Shown here: one piece after another, positions 19,483-30,900 of the stretch | Layout: each line of letters begins with the position of its first letter | How positions within the stretch are numbered: position 1 is the stretch's first letter | Assembly: GCA_022539475.1 (NCBI GenBank) | Contig: VCMS01000307.1 | Span: 1 to 64,000 of the forward strand | Source: Gracilaria domingensis | Lineage: Eukaryota; Rhodophyta; Florideophyceae; Gracilariales; Gracilariaceae | DNA: 64,000 nt | Direction of reading: 5' to 3' | The notes under the pieces: generated by a model | Databases searched by the model: none | Seen by the model: only the letters and a program-made list of their open reading frames with translations | Told to the model about the DNA's origin: nothing | Translations under genes and position numbers: made by a program

Positions 19483-20364
19483 GAGTCTCTCCTCCGATAC
19501 CTTGGCGGTTGTGAGCCCGAATAACGGGCTACAACATAGTTGTATCTTCCAGTGAAACTGTGATCTTCCCTTGAACTTCAAGGCTTCTCTCCCTTTCCAG
19601 AAGTATACTTCATTAACTTCTCCCTTCCGGGGCATCGTTCTTCCTCGTAATCGAGTCTTCTTTCCTCTTTCCAGAGTCTTTCATCTTTTTTGAGCTTTCT
19701 TTCCTCTTCATAGAGTCTTCTTTCTTCTCCTCTTCATCCTGAGGCAATCTTTCTTCGTCTTCAACTCTCCTCTTCACAGGGCATATCCCCGCAACGCGGG
19801 CTTTGATACTGTACTCTCTTGGAGGCCATTGACTTCCTCAAAAGAAGCTGTCGTGTTGACACCACCGTGCATGCACGTGTGAACCAACTGTCTCGGACGG
19901 AGTGTAGTTATCCAACCCTTGCGCGATGGAGATCAGTCTGAAGTTCCGTGTTGGTACGACGGTGGTACGCCACGATCTTGGATCGTGGCAAGTGACATGC
20001 CGGTTCGTCCGTGTCCGCCGAAGGCGGGTAGCCATACTAGCGTACCTGGTACTGCGCATGCCCCTTCGGGGAGCGACTTTGTCCCAAAATGTGGTCCACT
20101 GTGCGCAAGTCGGTTGCAAGCGCGGGTTGTGTGTCTGTGAATGTGAATGCAGAAGGTTAGATGCCTCCGATTTACTGAGGAGGGTGGTGCGCTGAGACTA
20201 AGTACTACAGCGCTGATCGGACCAGAGCTGTATCAAACTGCGCTACAAATTGCGGCCACTCCGCCAAGTCATCACGGAGACTGGCGCTGTTGATGGCTGT
20301 GCGTCAGTGCAGTCTTGACTGCCCTGGCGGTGTGGTTGACGTTCAACCACTACACTCCCCTATT
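19483..20364. other. Noncoding stretch rich in small hairpins
   Basis: There is no convincing gene. Small perfect hairpins recur every 20-40 bp: GCCCG-CGGGC at 19514-19530, ACAAC/GTTGT, CTTG/CAAG, CTCG/CGAG, CTCT/AGAG twice, CCGCGA-type at 19.79 kb, an 8-bp stem at 19970-19988 (CCACGATC-ttg-GATCGTGG) and CCGCC-gaa-GGCGG at 20015-20027. Pyrimidine-rich TTCTTCC spacers dominate 19.55-19.78 kb. After about 20160 the composition changes where the second Ty3 lineage begins. Confidence 0.6.
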
Positions 20365-23289
20365 TCAGAGACCGAGTTCTTCTTTGGCCTTCCCCAACAG
20401 ATGAGAGGGTGTGCGTTTTCGGCGAAGGAGTTTCATCAGCATTGCCGGTACGTCACGATATATGTTGGCGATTGGTTCGAGTGTGTACTCAGAACTCGAA
20501 AGCCCTTTCCAACGCACATGTACTATGAGTCCGTTCAGTGCTTCAACAAGCTTCAGTAATCCAGTCTCGGATGTCAAAACATGTGACATAATCGCTTCGG
20601 TGTCAAGAGAGGCGTTGTGATAGAATTTCAGTCGTGAACCATGCACGTCCTGAAAAGCTCCATTGTGCAAGTCCTCTACTTGGTAGACATAATCGGATAG
20701 TGCTTGCACAATTCTTCTTGGACCTCGCCAACGCAGCCCAAGCTTCTCTCCAGCGATGAAATTCTCTCGAGCGACAAGAACAAAGTCTCCTCTTTCAAAG
20801 TTTGGAAGGTTTCCTTTCGAGGCTCTCTGTCGTGAACTGTGTCGATTGTGCTGAAGTGACTCGTGGATTAGTAGGTGTAGACTTGCCAAGCAGTCTTGCA
20901 ACGCCGAGGTGTTTACAGTACGTTCCAGTTGTGCTTGTTTCACTGTGACAGATTGGGCAGAAGCTGTACGAAAAAATGTGGCGATCGGGGGAGTGGCTTC
21001 CATTCCTAAGAAAGCGGTGATGGGTGGTGTGTTGTTATGGTGAGGTGACGGTGCATTGCTGAGAATACTTTGAATCAAAGGGAAGAGGTCCGGCCACTCC
21101 TTGAAGTCCATTTGAAACTCTGACACTAGAGCGCAAAATGTCCGTACCAGTTCCTTGCCAAGCTGTTAGACGGCGCTATTGCTTCATGGGGTGTACGGTA
21201 ACGTAAAATGATGGGGCACGCGCAATGCTTTTGTGATTTTCCTGATTGTTCCGTTCTTGAAGTGCGTGGGACCATCGGAAATTAGACCCTGTGGTACATT
21301 GGAAGCAGCACACAAGTCGATTATAGACAGCGCTGCGTTGTCTGCAGAAGTTCCAGCCGTTCCAAAGAACCATTTATAATCCGAATGGTCGTCTCGGAGC
21401 ATGAGTACGTACTTAGGACCAGCATGGCTTTGACTGATATCGATATAATCGAACTGCAAGAGATCATTTGGCTTTGTTCCATGTAAAGCGGGGCCGAATG
21501 GGGGCGATCCCCTCTCACCGTCGGTGGTGGAGATGCAATGGATGCAGGCCTGGAGAAATGTGCGCACGTCTTTGGCAAGCGTTGACCAGTGGTAGTTTGA
21601 GGAGAGAGTTCGTGCTGTGGTCTTCCATCCTTGATGTCCTGCTGATCCCGTGTGGGCTATAATGCAAAGTCGAAGCTGCAGGTCTGCAGATGTCACTGGG
21701 ATCCATATGGCACCAGAGGTGGTCTTCCACACTCCGTCCGCCAAAATAAGCTCTGTTGGTCGTTCCTCTCATTTCTGATCTTGGTGCTGGACAATCTCTG
21801 TGGCAGTTGGCCAACAGAACTCGTCCGCTTCGGTGGATGGGAGGACTGGTATCTTGATGAGGCGCCGGACTGTGTTTTGCACGCACCAGCAGGTCATCAT
21901 GTCGGTCCAGACTTTATCCAGTCCGCAGATGTGAAAACTACTTAGGGGTAGGCGCTTAATCGGATGGCCCATCGTGGTACCTTGCGAGTAGAAGACTGAC
22001 TCAAGTCATGAATAAGCGAGAGGGGCTCGAAAAGAAATATGAGGTTGTTGTGATCTGTGAATTGATCGAATCCTACAACGGTTGCAGCCAGCCAATGCAT
22101 TCTCTCTGTTGTTGCCATGATAGCAAAACCTTTTCTCTCTAAAGTAGACCAGCCCAGCTGCGTGGCGTTGAAGCGTCCAGAGCAGAATTCAAGTGGAGTG
22201 TGGGGCTGATCTTTGAGGGGCTTAGAAAGATCTTCCTTGGGGACCTGTGTGACGATTCCGGACCAATGGGTGTCGGAGGAGTCAGTTTAGATGCGCAGTC
22301 GTTGCGATTCGTCGCAGTGGGCGAGAGTGACTAGGTTTCCAAGGGCCGTTTTGCAGCGCGAGAATGATTGCTGTTCCTCATCACCCCAGTCAAAATCTTC
22401 CAGTTTTACGGATGCTACCGCACGCTTTGTACGCTTGCCTCTGTGCTTAAAGACGTGTTCCATGAACTCATGAAGTGGTTCGATAAGCTCCGCGAAGTTT
22501 GGGATGCCTGTTTTGACCCATTGCAGGGCGCAGACAAACTGTTGCAGATGGGCTCCAGTCCTGGGAGGCTACATGTTAATCAAACCATCAAGATGTCTTG
22601 GATCATATCGAACGCCGTCGGCGGAGGCAATCCTGCCACACGAACGTATGGATTTGGCGAACAGGATGCACTTCTACTGTTGCAGACGGATTCAGTATTG
22701 TTTATACGTTTGGAAGAGCGCACGGATGTCTTCGAGAAGTCCTTCGACGGTGCGGTGGTGAAGGAGGATGTCTTCCAGCCAGTAAATCAGCTGCTGCAAC
22801 AGTGTTTCTGGAAAGACCTCAGCCAGTACAGATTGCAGGTGAGTGGTAGCAATATGGAGTAAAACATCCAACAGTTTCAACTACTTTGAGGTCCTCGACA
22901 ACCACAACCCTTTTTAGAACGTCTGTCTGGGTGCGAGGCAGACTTCTTGCATGATAGAAGTTGGGCAAGATCTCGGCAAAGCCTAGAATGAGTGTGTATG
23001 TGCCCGAGGCAAGAGTATTCTTGTAGGTGAAGTCGCCATTGCGCAATGCCTGAGAGCTGTATTGGGAAGGGACTTGGGCATTAGGAAAGCTTCGAATCCC
23101 CGTGCCGCTTGAAAGCTTTCTGATATCGACGGCGGTGTAAGGCTCGGGGAGCGGAATGAAAGAGCTTTCAAATGCGAGATGAAAAGAAGTGGCCGTCGCA
23201 GTGTATGAGCTGCTCAGCGTGTCCCAAACGTACAGTATGCGAAGGAGCCACCTGTACTGTACATAGGCCAGGAAAAGCCGCATTATCAC
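20365..23289 (-). pseudogene. pol: Ty3-type pol of a second, distinct chromodomain lineage
   Basis: Read right to left: RT remnant (22.7-23.0 kb, 'RTQTDVLKRVVVVEDLKVV', then 'LIYWLEDILLHHRTVEGLL' where W-(L/I)-(E/D)-D replaces YxDD); RNase H in one frame at about 21954-22350 ('TDSSDTHWSGIVTQV', 'GWSTLERKGFAIMATTERM', 'TDHNNLIFLF') with one TAA just before the first catalytic Asp; integrase zinc region and core (21184-21744, 'HTGSAGHQGWKTTARTL', 'CIHCIST', 'FDYIDIS', 'GLISDGPTHFKN'); and the C-terminal domain (20365-21126, 'FERGDFVLVARENF', 'LGLRWRGPRRIVQAL', 'HGSRLKFYHN') with a chromodomain-like end ('VRWKGLSSSEYTLEPI', 'IYRDVPAM'). This C-terminal style is familiar from oomycete and algal Ty3 elements and differs from element A. 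It is broken by several stops and frame changes, and no gag was recognised. Confidence 0.8.
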
Positions 23290-23498
23290 AGTGTGAGAGA
23301 AATCCCGTCTTCATTATGGGCTCTAGGAATGTTCTGACCTAATCTCGATCAAATTGCGATGCATCCCATAACTATGAAGATTTTTCCACGCAGTGCGTGG
23401 TCACGTGCTGGCCATATTTAGACGTCAAAAAAATTTTGGAATACATTAAGGCAAAATTTCGGCCATATATGGCCCAAAATCGATGTTCATAGGGTAAG
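23290..23498. other. Junction between two retroelement fragments
   Basis: This short stretch has no gene. It separates the 5' side of the second-lineage pol (minus) from the + strand pol tail of an A-like element. Confidence 0.4.
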
Positions 23499-24871
23499 GC
23501 TACATGGCCGCCACACGCGAGATCTCAAGAGCAAACCTCTGCTGTGCGGAATAAAGCCGAGATATCGGAAAGGGATACTGTAGTCCCCGCCATAATCGCC
23601 ACGCAAGCGAAAGACGCGAGACCAGTACGTGCTGAAGTGTCGCTGTCGTTGACGGAGGCGCCTTCGCAGGCCTCCGCCGTACGCAATCGCACGCCGACTC
23701 GTGATACACAGCCGGAGAACCGGAACAAAGAGAAGCACGCGCAATTATCGCGGACGCCTCAAGAGGAGGATGATCGTTCTCGTCGTTTGTCTCTGTAGCG
23801 GACGGCCTTACACCCGCAGGCCCAAGAACGGAAGCACGGCACCGCGACTGTCCGTACCTTATAGCCGGAGAACCGAAAGAGTCGCACAGTTTCACAGAAG
23901 CCTCTCGAGAAGGCCGCCACTCGAGTGACGGACGAAGCCGGAAGACCGGAGGAGATGGTAGTCGCGAAACACCATGTTGTTACGGCAGACCCTACTTTGG
24001 GAGATCCCGATGCAGCATCAAAGGATGAACAAGCCGTTCAAAACACGGAATCAGGCGCCGACAAAGCGGATCAGCACGCCATCGTGGGTGGAAAACAGCC
24101 AAGTACTGCAGAGGCGCACGCACCACTCAGAGTGTCAAGCTCCGCGAAAAATCCACCACCCGTAGAGAATGACAGCACACGCGCACGACACGTGCCCGCC
24201 GCAGGCCGAGTGCCGTCTGCAAGTCTGACACCGTCAGAAGACGGAATTTCGAAAAATCCAGAATTTGAATCGGCAAACGCCAGCCATGCAACGGCGCAGA
24301 GCTCAGCAACCGCAACGCGCAGCGAACCGCCGCCACGGCACGTGCCAGAACACCACTCGCTGGCACCCCACAATGCGGACCGTTCACCGTCGCAACGGTA
24401 GATCATGCCGGAAAGCCAGAAGCTCGCCATTCGAGAAGACCGAAGCTCGGCTACAGCCCAACAACATGGGAAGAAGAACCAGAACTCTGGAAGCCTGAGT
24501 GACAGGAAAACACAATGGTCAAAACCGCCATTGCTTGGTGCACAGGATGCCTTGCCGTCAGTACGGAAGCCGCTCACAGATAATGATGCCCACGACGGTA
24601 GAAGCAAAGACAACGCCTCGAAGGAGGACAAACAGACCAAGCTGAACACCAAGCGGAAGATCCTTGATGAGGACTACGTTGTTGACGGTCTGGTAAGTCA
24701 CGGCTACGCCCCTGACGGAGGCTACTGTATCGAGTCAGTTGGTACGGCTGCGCCTCTTTAGAGGATACGCACGAGCGTATCGATCACTTGCCTCGCTCTA
24801 AGGTGTTGCAGTACCACCGTCGCGCACGAATACCGCTACCGGTTACGCTGGAGAAGGCGCAAGTGGATTAA
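23499..24871 (+). pseudogene. Pol C-terminal tail and chromodomain of an A-like Ty3 element
   Basis: A single + frame runs through a disordered Ser/Ala/Pro/Lys-rich tail like the one after the integrase of element A, with TAG stops at about 23796, 23859 and 24399. It then reads a chromodomain ('ILDEDYVVDGLVSHGY') that shifts frame near 24745 and ends 'DTHERIDHLPRSKVLQYHR' and 'EKAQVD', terminating at TAA 24869-24871. Element A ends with the closely related 'DTHEPIEPLPRSKVVQYHR' and 'DDAQVG'. No integrase core, RT or gag is present upstream, so this is a 3' fragment in the opposite orientation to element A. Confidence 0.75.
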
Positions 24872-25321
24872 CCACCCACAACTTATAGAATCATGCCCTC
24901 TCAAATAGAAATACCGCTCTAAGCGGACGCAACATTGTTGAAGAGAGTAATCCATCTTAGGCGGATCATGCCGCTCTACGCGGACAGCATTTCGCTGAAA
25001 AAACATGCCACAAATGCGAAAGCGACTTACAGTGGAGAGAAGAAGAAGACAGAAGCCTAAGAAGAAGGAAAGGAAGCCAGAATACTAGAATGGAGACTTT
25101 GAAGTTATGTTGCCACAGCCGCTCACTGCGGAAAGTTAGCCCATCTCTCGTGGGTCATTTTGCAACAGCCTCGAGCGAGGTGTTCCCCACTGAGAAGGGG
25201 AAGAGCGTGAAGAAAATTCAATCCAAGCCGGCAACAGCCGGAAGAGTTTACTCTGACCAAGGGGGTACGCCCCTTCGCTACTGGGGTCGATCACAAGTTA
25301 CGATCTCCCTCGACCGGAGGC
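24872..25321. other. Gap between A-like pol tail and aORF 3, with hairpins
   Basis: There is no gene. Small hairpins with GC stems (CCGCTC-taa-GCGG, CCGCTC-tac-GCGG, CCTCG-ag-CGAGG) are separated by A-rich spacers. It is the counterpart of the gap at 9618-9995 in element A: pol tail on one side, aORF on the other, converging. Confidence 0.5.
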
Positions 25322-27134
25322 CTAAGCACCTGAGGGCCCAGCACCTGGGGTGTTACCACGGCCCGGAGCGCTGGAGAAATGTTGCGCTGCAATCGCTTGC
25401 AGTTCCGACTCATTGGTTACCGTATCCGGAACGGCGGCACCCACGCCTCAAAGGAACTCGCGGATGACCGCTGCACGCGGAGTGATGGTAGCGCCGACGT
25501 CATCGGTAGTCGGAACGGATTGCCCCCAGGAAACTGCTGGCTCAGGAGCCGCTTCCGCTTGTGGTTCCAAGTTTTCGACAATGTCGTCCTCTCCTTCTAC
25601 TTTGTGCTCTGGCACGGCCGCAGTACCTGTCGTGCTTCGCTCGTCCATGGGGCTTCCTCCCTCTACACGGTCATCGCTGCAGTCATCGACGTAGACGAAC
25701 CATCGCGGGTGCCCCTCGGAGAAGTACCGGTCTTCTCGGCGATGCTCATCCGACTCGGCGGGTCCAACTACTTCCCATTTCCATGGTTCAAAGTAGACAA
25801 AGTCGCCGGCATTGACGTTACCTCCCGGAGAGCAGTCGTTCGGCCGGCGCACCTAACTGGAAACCTGATTAGCAGGCACTTCATCCCAGTTAAACTGGTA
25901 AACTACATCCACCAGTTGGGTGGCTTCAAGGGCATTGCGCACCGAGCCGAGTACTTGGGAGAGATCCAAGTTTCGGATGGATTGCCGGATGAGGTCTGGA
26001 ATTTACCACAGTTCGGTACGCATCGTATGCACCGTACGCCTCGACGAGGAGATAAGCAGCAACGCGGACGGTCCATTCAGTGGCTAGGAGACTCCAGAGG
26101 CCGCGAGGCCGATCGTTCATGAAGTATAACCCTACGTATGTAATACAGGGCTGAAGCTCGACGTAACACCCTCTTGGGACCTCGACAGCCGGCCAGAAGT
26201 CCGGAAGTTGCATGTACCGCCCTGGGCGGGAGTGTTCAGCCAGTCTTTCAACGTCCGAACACTGGTATGGTGCCAGAATCTCAAAACAGGAGCGCCACTT
26301 CCGCACGAAGCGGAGTCCTTCACGGAAGGTTGACCGTGCTGGACGGCGAAGGTACCGGAACGCGGCGCGAAGAATGGGCCGAGCCCACAGAATCAAATCC
26401 TGGTGAGTCTGTACAGTGTCCGAATGTCGGTCGATCTCTTCCAGGGTATTGGCAAAGTAATCCCCGTAGCCCACTTCGCCGAATGTTCAGTATCGCGCAA
26501 CGTCATACTGGTACTGTTCCGGCACCGGGTGCTCTTTCGGGGCCCGGAAGCGTCGCGCGTACCCAATGCGGGCCATCTCGTATCGAGCAAACTGCCGCGA
26601 CTAGTGCCGACATACGAACAAGCCACTCAGATTAACCCCTACGCGGGCGGGCCAATCCCAGAAACGAGTTACATCGACCGGAAGCCCACCAGGGAGAATG
26701 CCATCAACGACGTAAGAGTCGATGAGCTCAGTATCCGAAAGAGCTTTGGCGTCAAACCAGGGTGCCTGGGCAAAAATCGAACTATGCCCGTGAGGATCCC
26801 GGATGCGCAAAGTACTGAGAGCCGGCCATCCAACTCCCGAAGCGAGCAACTCAACGTTGAATCAATCCCGAACGGGCGCAGGGCCTTGACCGGAAGAGCG
26901 GGGTTGCGAAGCTGCCGCCGCTTGCGGGAGGGGCACAGAACGAATCGACGTGTTCGAGACTTGCATGCGTGCCGTGGAAGACGGAGGGGCGCTCAAAGGT
27001 TGGTTGCTGTTGTCGTTGTTGTTGGACATCGCGGGAGACGGAGGAGCGGAAGAGAGAGTGTTGGTCGGTGGAGTGCGTGGTTCCGAATTTACTTCGGCAA
27101 GTCCGTCGGCGGGAACGTGCTTATAACCTCCCAT
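25322..27134 (-). pseudogene. aORF copy 3: longest copy, with stops and frameshifts
   Basis: The proposed start is at 27134 ('GGYKHVPADGL'), followed by a Ser/Pro/Asn-rich N-terminus, then in a shifted frame 'IRDPHGHSSIFAQAPWFDAKAL' in part and 'VTRFWDWPARVGVNL' (26601-26849). Next come 'RYEMARIGYARRFRAPKEHP', an in-frame TGA, 'FGEVGYGDYFANTLEEIDRH' and then the blocks shared with copies 1 and 2 ('GRYMQLP', 'RGCYVELQPCITYVG', 'TEWTVRVAAYLLVEAY', 'DFVYFEPW', 'GHPRWFV'). Near the C-terminus 'RAAVIREFL' is followed by TGA (25448-25450) exactly where the other copies have Arg ('FLRGAG', 'FLREAG'); the frame continues to a TAG at 25322-25324. This copy shows the protein was once around 550-600 residues. 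Function unknown. Confidence 0.6.
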
Positions 27135-27503
27135 GGTATATGCCGATGGAAAAGAAGGGAGTGGTGGGGCCAGGGGGTAGCGTGGATGCGAGGGGAAGGG
27201 AGGGATTGCGTCAATGAAATTCCGAACGGGAGAGCGGTCGGGGGGCTCTAGAGTAAATCGTTGGCTTGGTTGACTGTCGTGTCGAATACGAAAACAATCG
27301 GCTGGATGTGTTTAGTGGCACAGGAGTGAGGGGGCATTTGCGGGATTTGTTTCCCTGCATCAGACGTCCTCCTAGCTTTCGGTGATACGACCGCTGCTCT
27401 AATGCGGTCATAACGAAAACACTGTCCAGTACTTTTGACCAGTGTGGGCTGATATGACGAATGATTCAATGCCATATATGGACAAAAGTTAGGATGGACT
27501 GAT
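27135..27503. other. No gene seen
   Basis: Short antisense frames exist but show no coherent protein character. It is a transition from retroelement DNA into the repeat-bearing stretch that follows. Confidence 0.4.
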
Positions 27504-27575
27504 ATCCGTGAACAAGTGCGGGTTTGTGCCTCATGAATGCAATCATGAAGCACCAACCCGCACCTGTCCACGGAT
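27504..27575. repeat. Near-perfect 36-bp inverted repeat without loop
   Basis: The left arm (27504-27539, beginning ATCCGTGAACAAGTGCGGG) pairs with the right arm (27540-27575, whose complement begins ATCCGTGGACAGGTGCGGG). About six mismatches occur over 36 bp, several compatible with G-U pairing. It looks like a MITE or a hairpin RNA source. Confidence 0.7.
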
Positions 27576-27579
27576 GAAA

Positions 27580-27760
27580 GTTCAACCAAAATTATTTCGA
27601 AATAAATTAAAACCAGGAGGCCGGCCCTGGTCTGGCGCATTTTACGGGGCACCGTGGGCACCGTGGGTAGCCTGTTTTCATTGTATCAAAAAGTTCAACA
27701 CACATTATTTCGAAATAGACTAAAACCAAGAGGCGGGCCCTGGCCTGGCTCATTTTGAGG
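27580..27760. repeat. Direct repeat pair, 113-bp spacing
   Basis: Two related units starting at 27580 and 27693 share GTTCAAC, ATTATTTCGAAATA, TAAAACCA and a GC-rich GGCCCTGG-type segment ending CATTTT. A short ACCGTGGGC duplication lies between them. Confidence 0.7.
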
Positions 27761-27954
27761 ATATTAATATTGCTAACCATTGATAAACACTACAATTATT
27801 GACGATTGGTCTAATTTCATTAAGTGTAACCACATCGGTTCTTAACGCATGCGAGTGCTCCTTCACGAGAAGAATACAGGCGAGCCGGAAATTTAAGACC
27901 GCTTACTTCAGGTCCGTTTAAACGAGTTAAGTGCGCCTGCAGTCTAACTTGAAG
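27761..27954. other. A/T-rich stretch before the ParB-oxygenase gene
   Basis: No gene is seen. It presumably held the promoter of the decayed gene that follows. Confidence 0.35.
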
Positions 27955-30900
27955 ATGGATGACAAAGAACCCAGTTCGCAACTCAAGCGAAGTCGAAAAC
28001 CATTGGGACAGGGAAAGAAGAAGAACAAGAAAATGCCTCCGAATACGCGAAACAAGAACTGGTTCTCGAAGAAATCATCTCAGCCCGTACAGGATGTTGA
28101 TCTAGGTTCTAATGCCACAGTTGAGCTCTTGGCGTCACGAAATGGGCGAAATCTGAAGGTCGTGGGGATGGCACAACTAATGGGGAGTGACATGGGAAGC
28201 AAGTGCGGAGAAGGAGTATCGGCTCTGAAGCGGGTTCTCCATAACTAGCAGTTACAAGGGAAGTCCAGAGAGGACCTAGTCGTTGTGTGGAAAGAAAGGA
28301 TTGTGGGGAAATTGACATGTAGTACCATATCCGTTTGAATGCACGGATGAGGACTCTATACGGAAGACTTTGGAAGAAATCAACAGCCGTGAGTTCATTA
28401 AATTCTTCGTGTAGGATCTGAACATGATGCGAGCAGTTTCGGAGACGGAAACCGAGGCACCTGTAGCACCGAGTACTGAAGTCGCGGAGGACCCTGACGA
28501 TGGTATTCTACCTGCTCCTGTCTCGAGAAGCAAGAAAGTCATTTCGCGTTCACAAACGGCTCCATCTTCTCCTACGAAACGATATAACACTAGTGCGGGA
28601 TGAAATCTCTCCCAACAAATGGTATGAAGTGCAGAGCAATGTTATCAAAGTGAAGTGCGTGCTTGTTGATGGATTTCACAGACTTACGGCATTGAGACGA
28701 CTTCGAGAGCGCAGCGATAAGTGGGTAATATCAAGAATCGTATGAAGGTTGCACTATGCAATCGAAAGGATGAGAGGCCTATGAAGATGTTGGAGATATT
28801 GAGCCTCGGTAACCAGCTCAATGAGAGCATGAAGGCGCGAAAGATGTCCTTTGCTGACAGGATTCACTCTGTGGTATTCTTCACTGCCATGTTCAGTAGG
28901 GAACGGGGTTTAGAATTGGACAGAACTAGGCCAAGTTCAATTCTTGGAGCTGTGAAAGGCAGTGGGTTGCTTGCGGTGAATGAAGTTGGTCATTTACCTA
29001 GATACACCCCAACTTGCAATGAAAGTGCCAAAATCATCGGCTCTCTAAACGGCGTTTGAAGCAATCTGCGAGAAGTATAAGGAGATGGAAATAACGCACT
29101 TCCCGACAGACAAATACGTTCATATGCCGGATGAGATGTTCTTCTTCGCGCTTCATTGCCTAGGGATGTACATGGAGCTCAGGACGAATTCGAAGATGAA
29201 AGGGTAGTTGAGGAAAGACGCAAGTTCTTCTATATGTGGACTAGTGACGTGTAGTAAATTTGTGCATCTGTTGCGAAGAAGCGGAACAAGACAACGGATG
29301 AGCTCTTCGACTGCGAGATTTCATTCACACAAACGTTCAATACCAGCAACGTGAAGGATTTTGCTACGAACCAGGTTTTCTGTGCGGAGTTCGTTTCCAG
29401 CGATAAGCGTTGGAAGGGAATGATATCAAAGAAGCTGAAGTACATGAAGAAGAAGTTCTCCGAGGCCTTCAACCCAGACTTCGCCAATGACCTTTCCAGC
29501 ACTTCAAACAATGCTTTTTCGAATGCGAAGGAGGGTAGATGAAGTACGGGAGCAAATACGGAAGCTCTGATTAACGTGACACTGACACGAAAGACAGACA
29601 CCCTATCTGGAAACCTTAGACGAAACACTCGTTCTACGAGAGAAACTCAGTGGTAGGTGAAATCTGAATCAGGTTCAACTAAGAAGCGGTCCGATAAGAA
29701 GAGAAAGAGGGGCTTAGAAGACTCCGACCCAGCGAAGAAGGCGCAATTTGGAGGGTCAGTGGTCTATGCCTTTTGGTTACACCGAGTATCATAACTGATT
29801 TACGTGCTCTCGGTAGCTCGGCACTGAAGGTACTGCTGAACGAGAAAAACTTAATACTGTCGTCCAATGATTCAGATTTTGAAGAGGATGTTGGGCAGGA
29901 GGAAGTTGGAACGGGGCACACAACCCGAGAAAGGGTCCCGCTCTTTTCAAGAAAAGAACCCCACAATGACGCATGTGGCGCTAGTGAAACTTGCTGATCG
30001 CTTTGGGGACGAAAAAGAAGAATCGGTCAGGTATGCGTTGCTGAACCCGAGTACTTGGCCGAAGGATGTCCGTGCGAGTAATATCAAGGCCCCGTTTATC
30101 CATGGAGGGATGCAATCCACCTCAGGAGGGATCATAGTGGTCACCTCTTGGCACCGAACGAGTTCGTAAAAGTTGACCACACAGTGTACTGGCATGCTGC
30201 CTACCAGGAACACAAGAGGTTAAAGACAACGACAGATCCGGTTTTAGGGGAGAATTTACGAAACGCAGGGACACCGCGGAGTGCAGAGGAAGCATTGTGA
30301 TGGCGGCGATGGAAAGAGATGATTTGGCTTTGTGGTATTTCAGTAAAAACGAGATAGAGCTCAGAAAGCGAGGCTTCTGTATCTTTGATAGGTTCGCTAC
30401 GGATGAGTCTATTGCAGAAGCACTGAAGGACATGAGCGAGATGGTGGATGGCGATGTAAGCGTGGGAATGCTGGACTTCTTTTAGACCGACTTCAAACAG
30501 GCACCGGATATTCGACGACAAGGAGCTCGTAAAAAGTGGATTCCGATTATCAATGTGAAGAATGAAGACCAGGATGCCGTGGATACGGTAAACGGATTTG
30601 GAGGAGTGATGACGAGAAAAACAGGAATTGTGGATGAAATCTAAAAGAATGAAAAGACGAATGATATTGTGAGGAAACGTGCCCTTTTGGATGCTCTAAT
30701 GTGGCAAATAACGGCGTGTCTTCGACTCCATGACAATTTCACTGCCGCGAAGAAGATGTAGGCTCCTGAGACTGGCAGTCGAGTTCTAGGAAGGACAGTG
30801 AGATGCCACAGACAGACGCTGCATACGAACTTTCGAGGTTTAACCAACAAGGAGAAGTTGTAGAAAGCGAATCCTGCATACTTTATGAAAGCTTCTGGGA

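Noticed and set aside
26403-27251. A 282-codon + frame opposite aORF copy 3
   Set aside because: The minus strand carries blocks conserved with two other aORF copies; the + frame has no such support.
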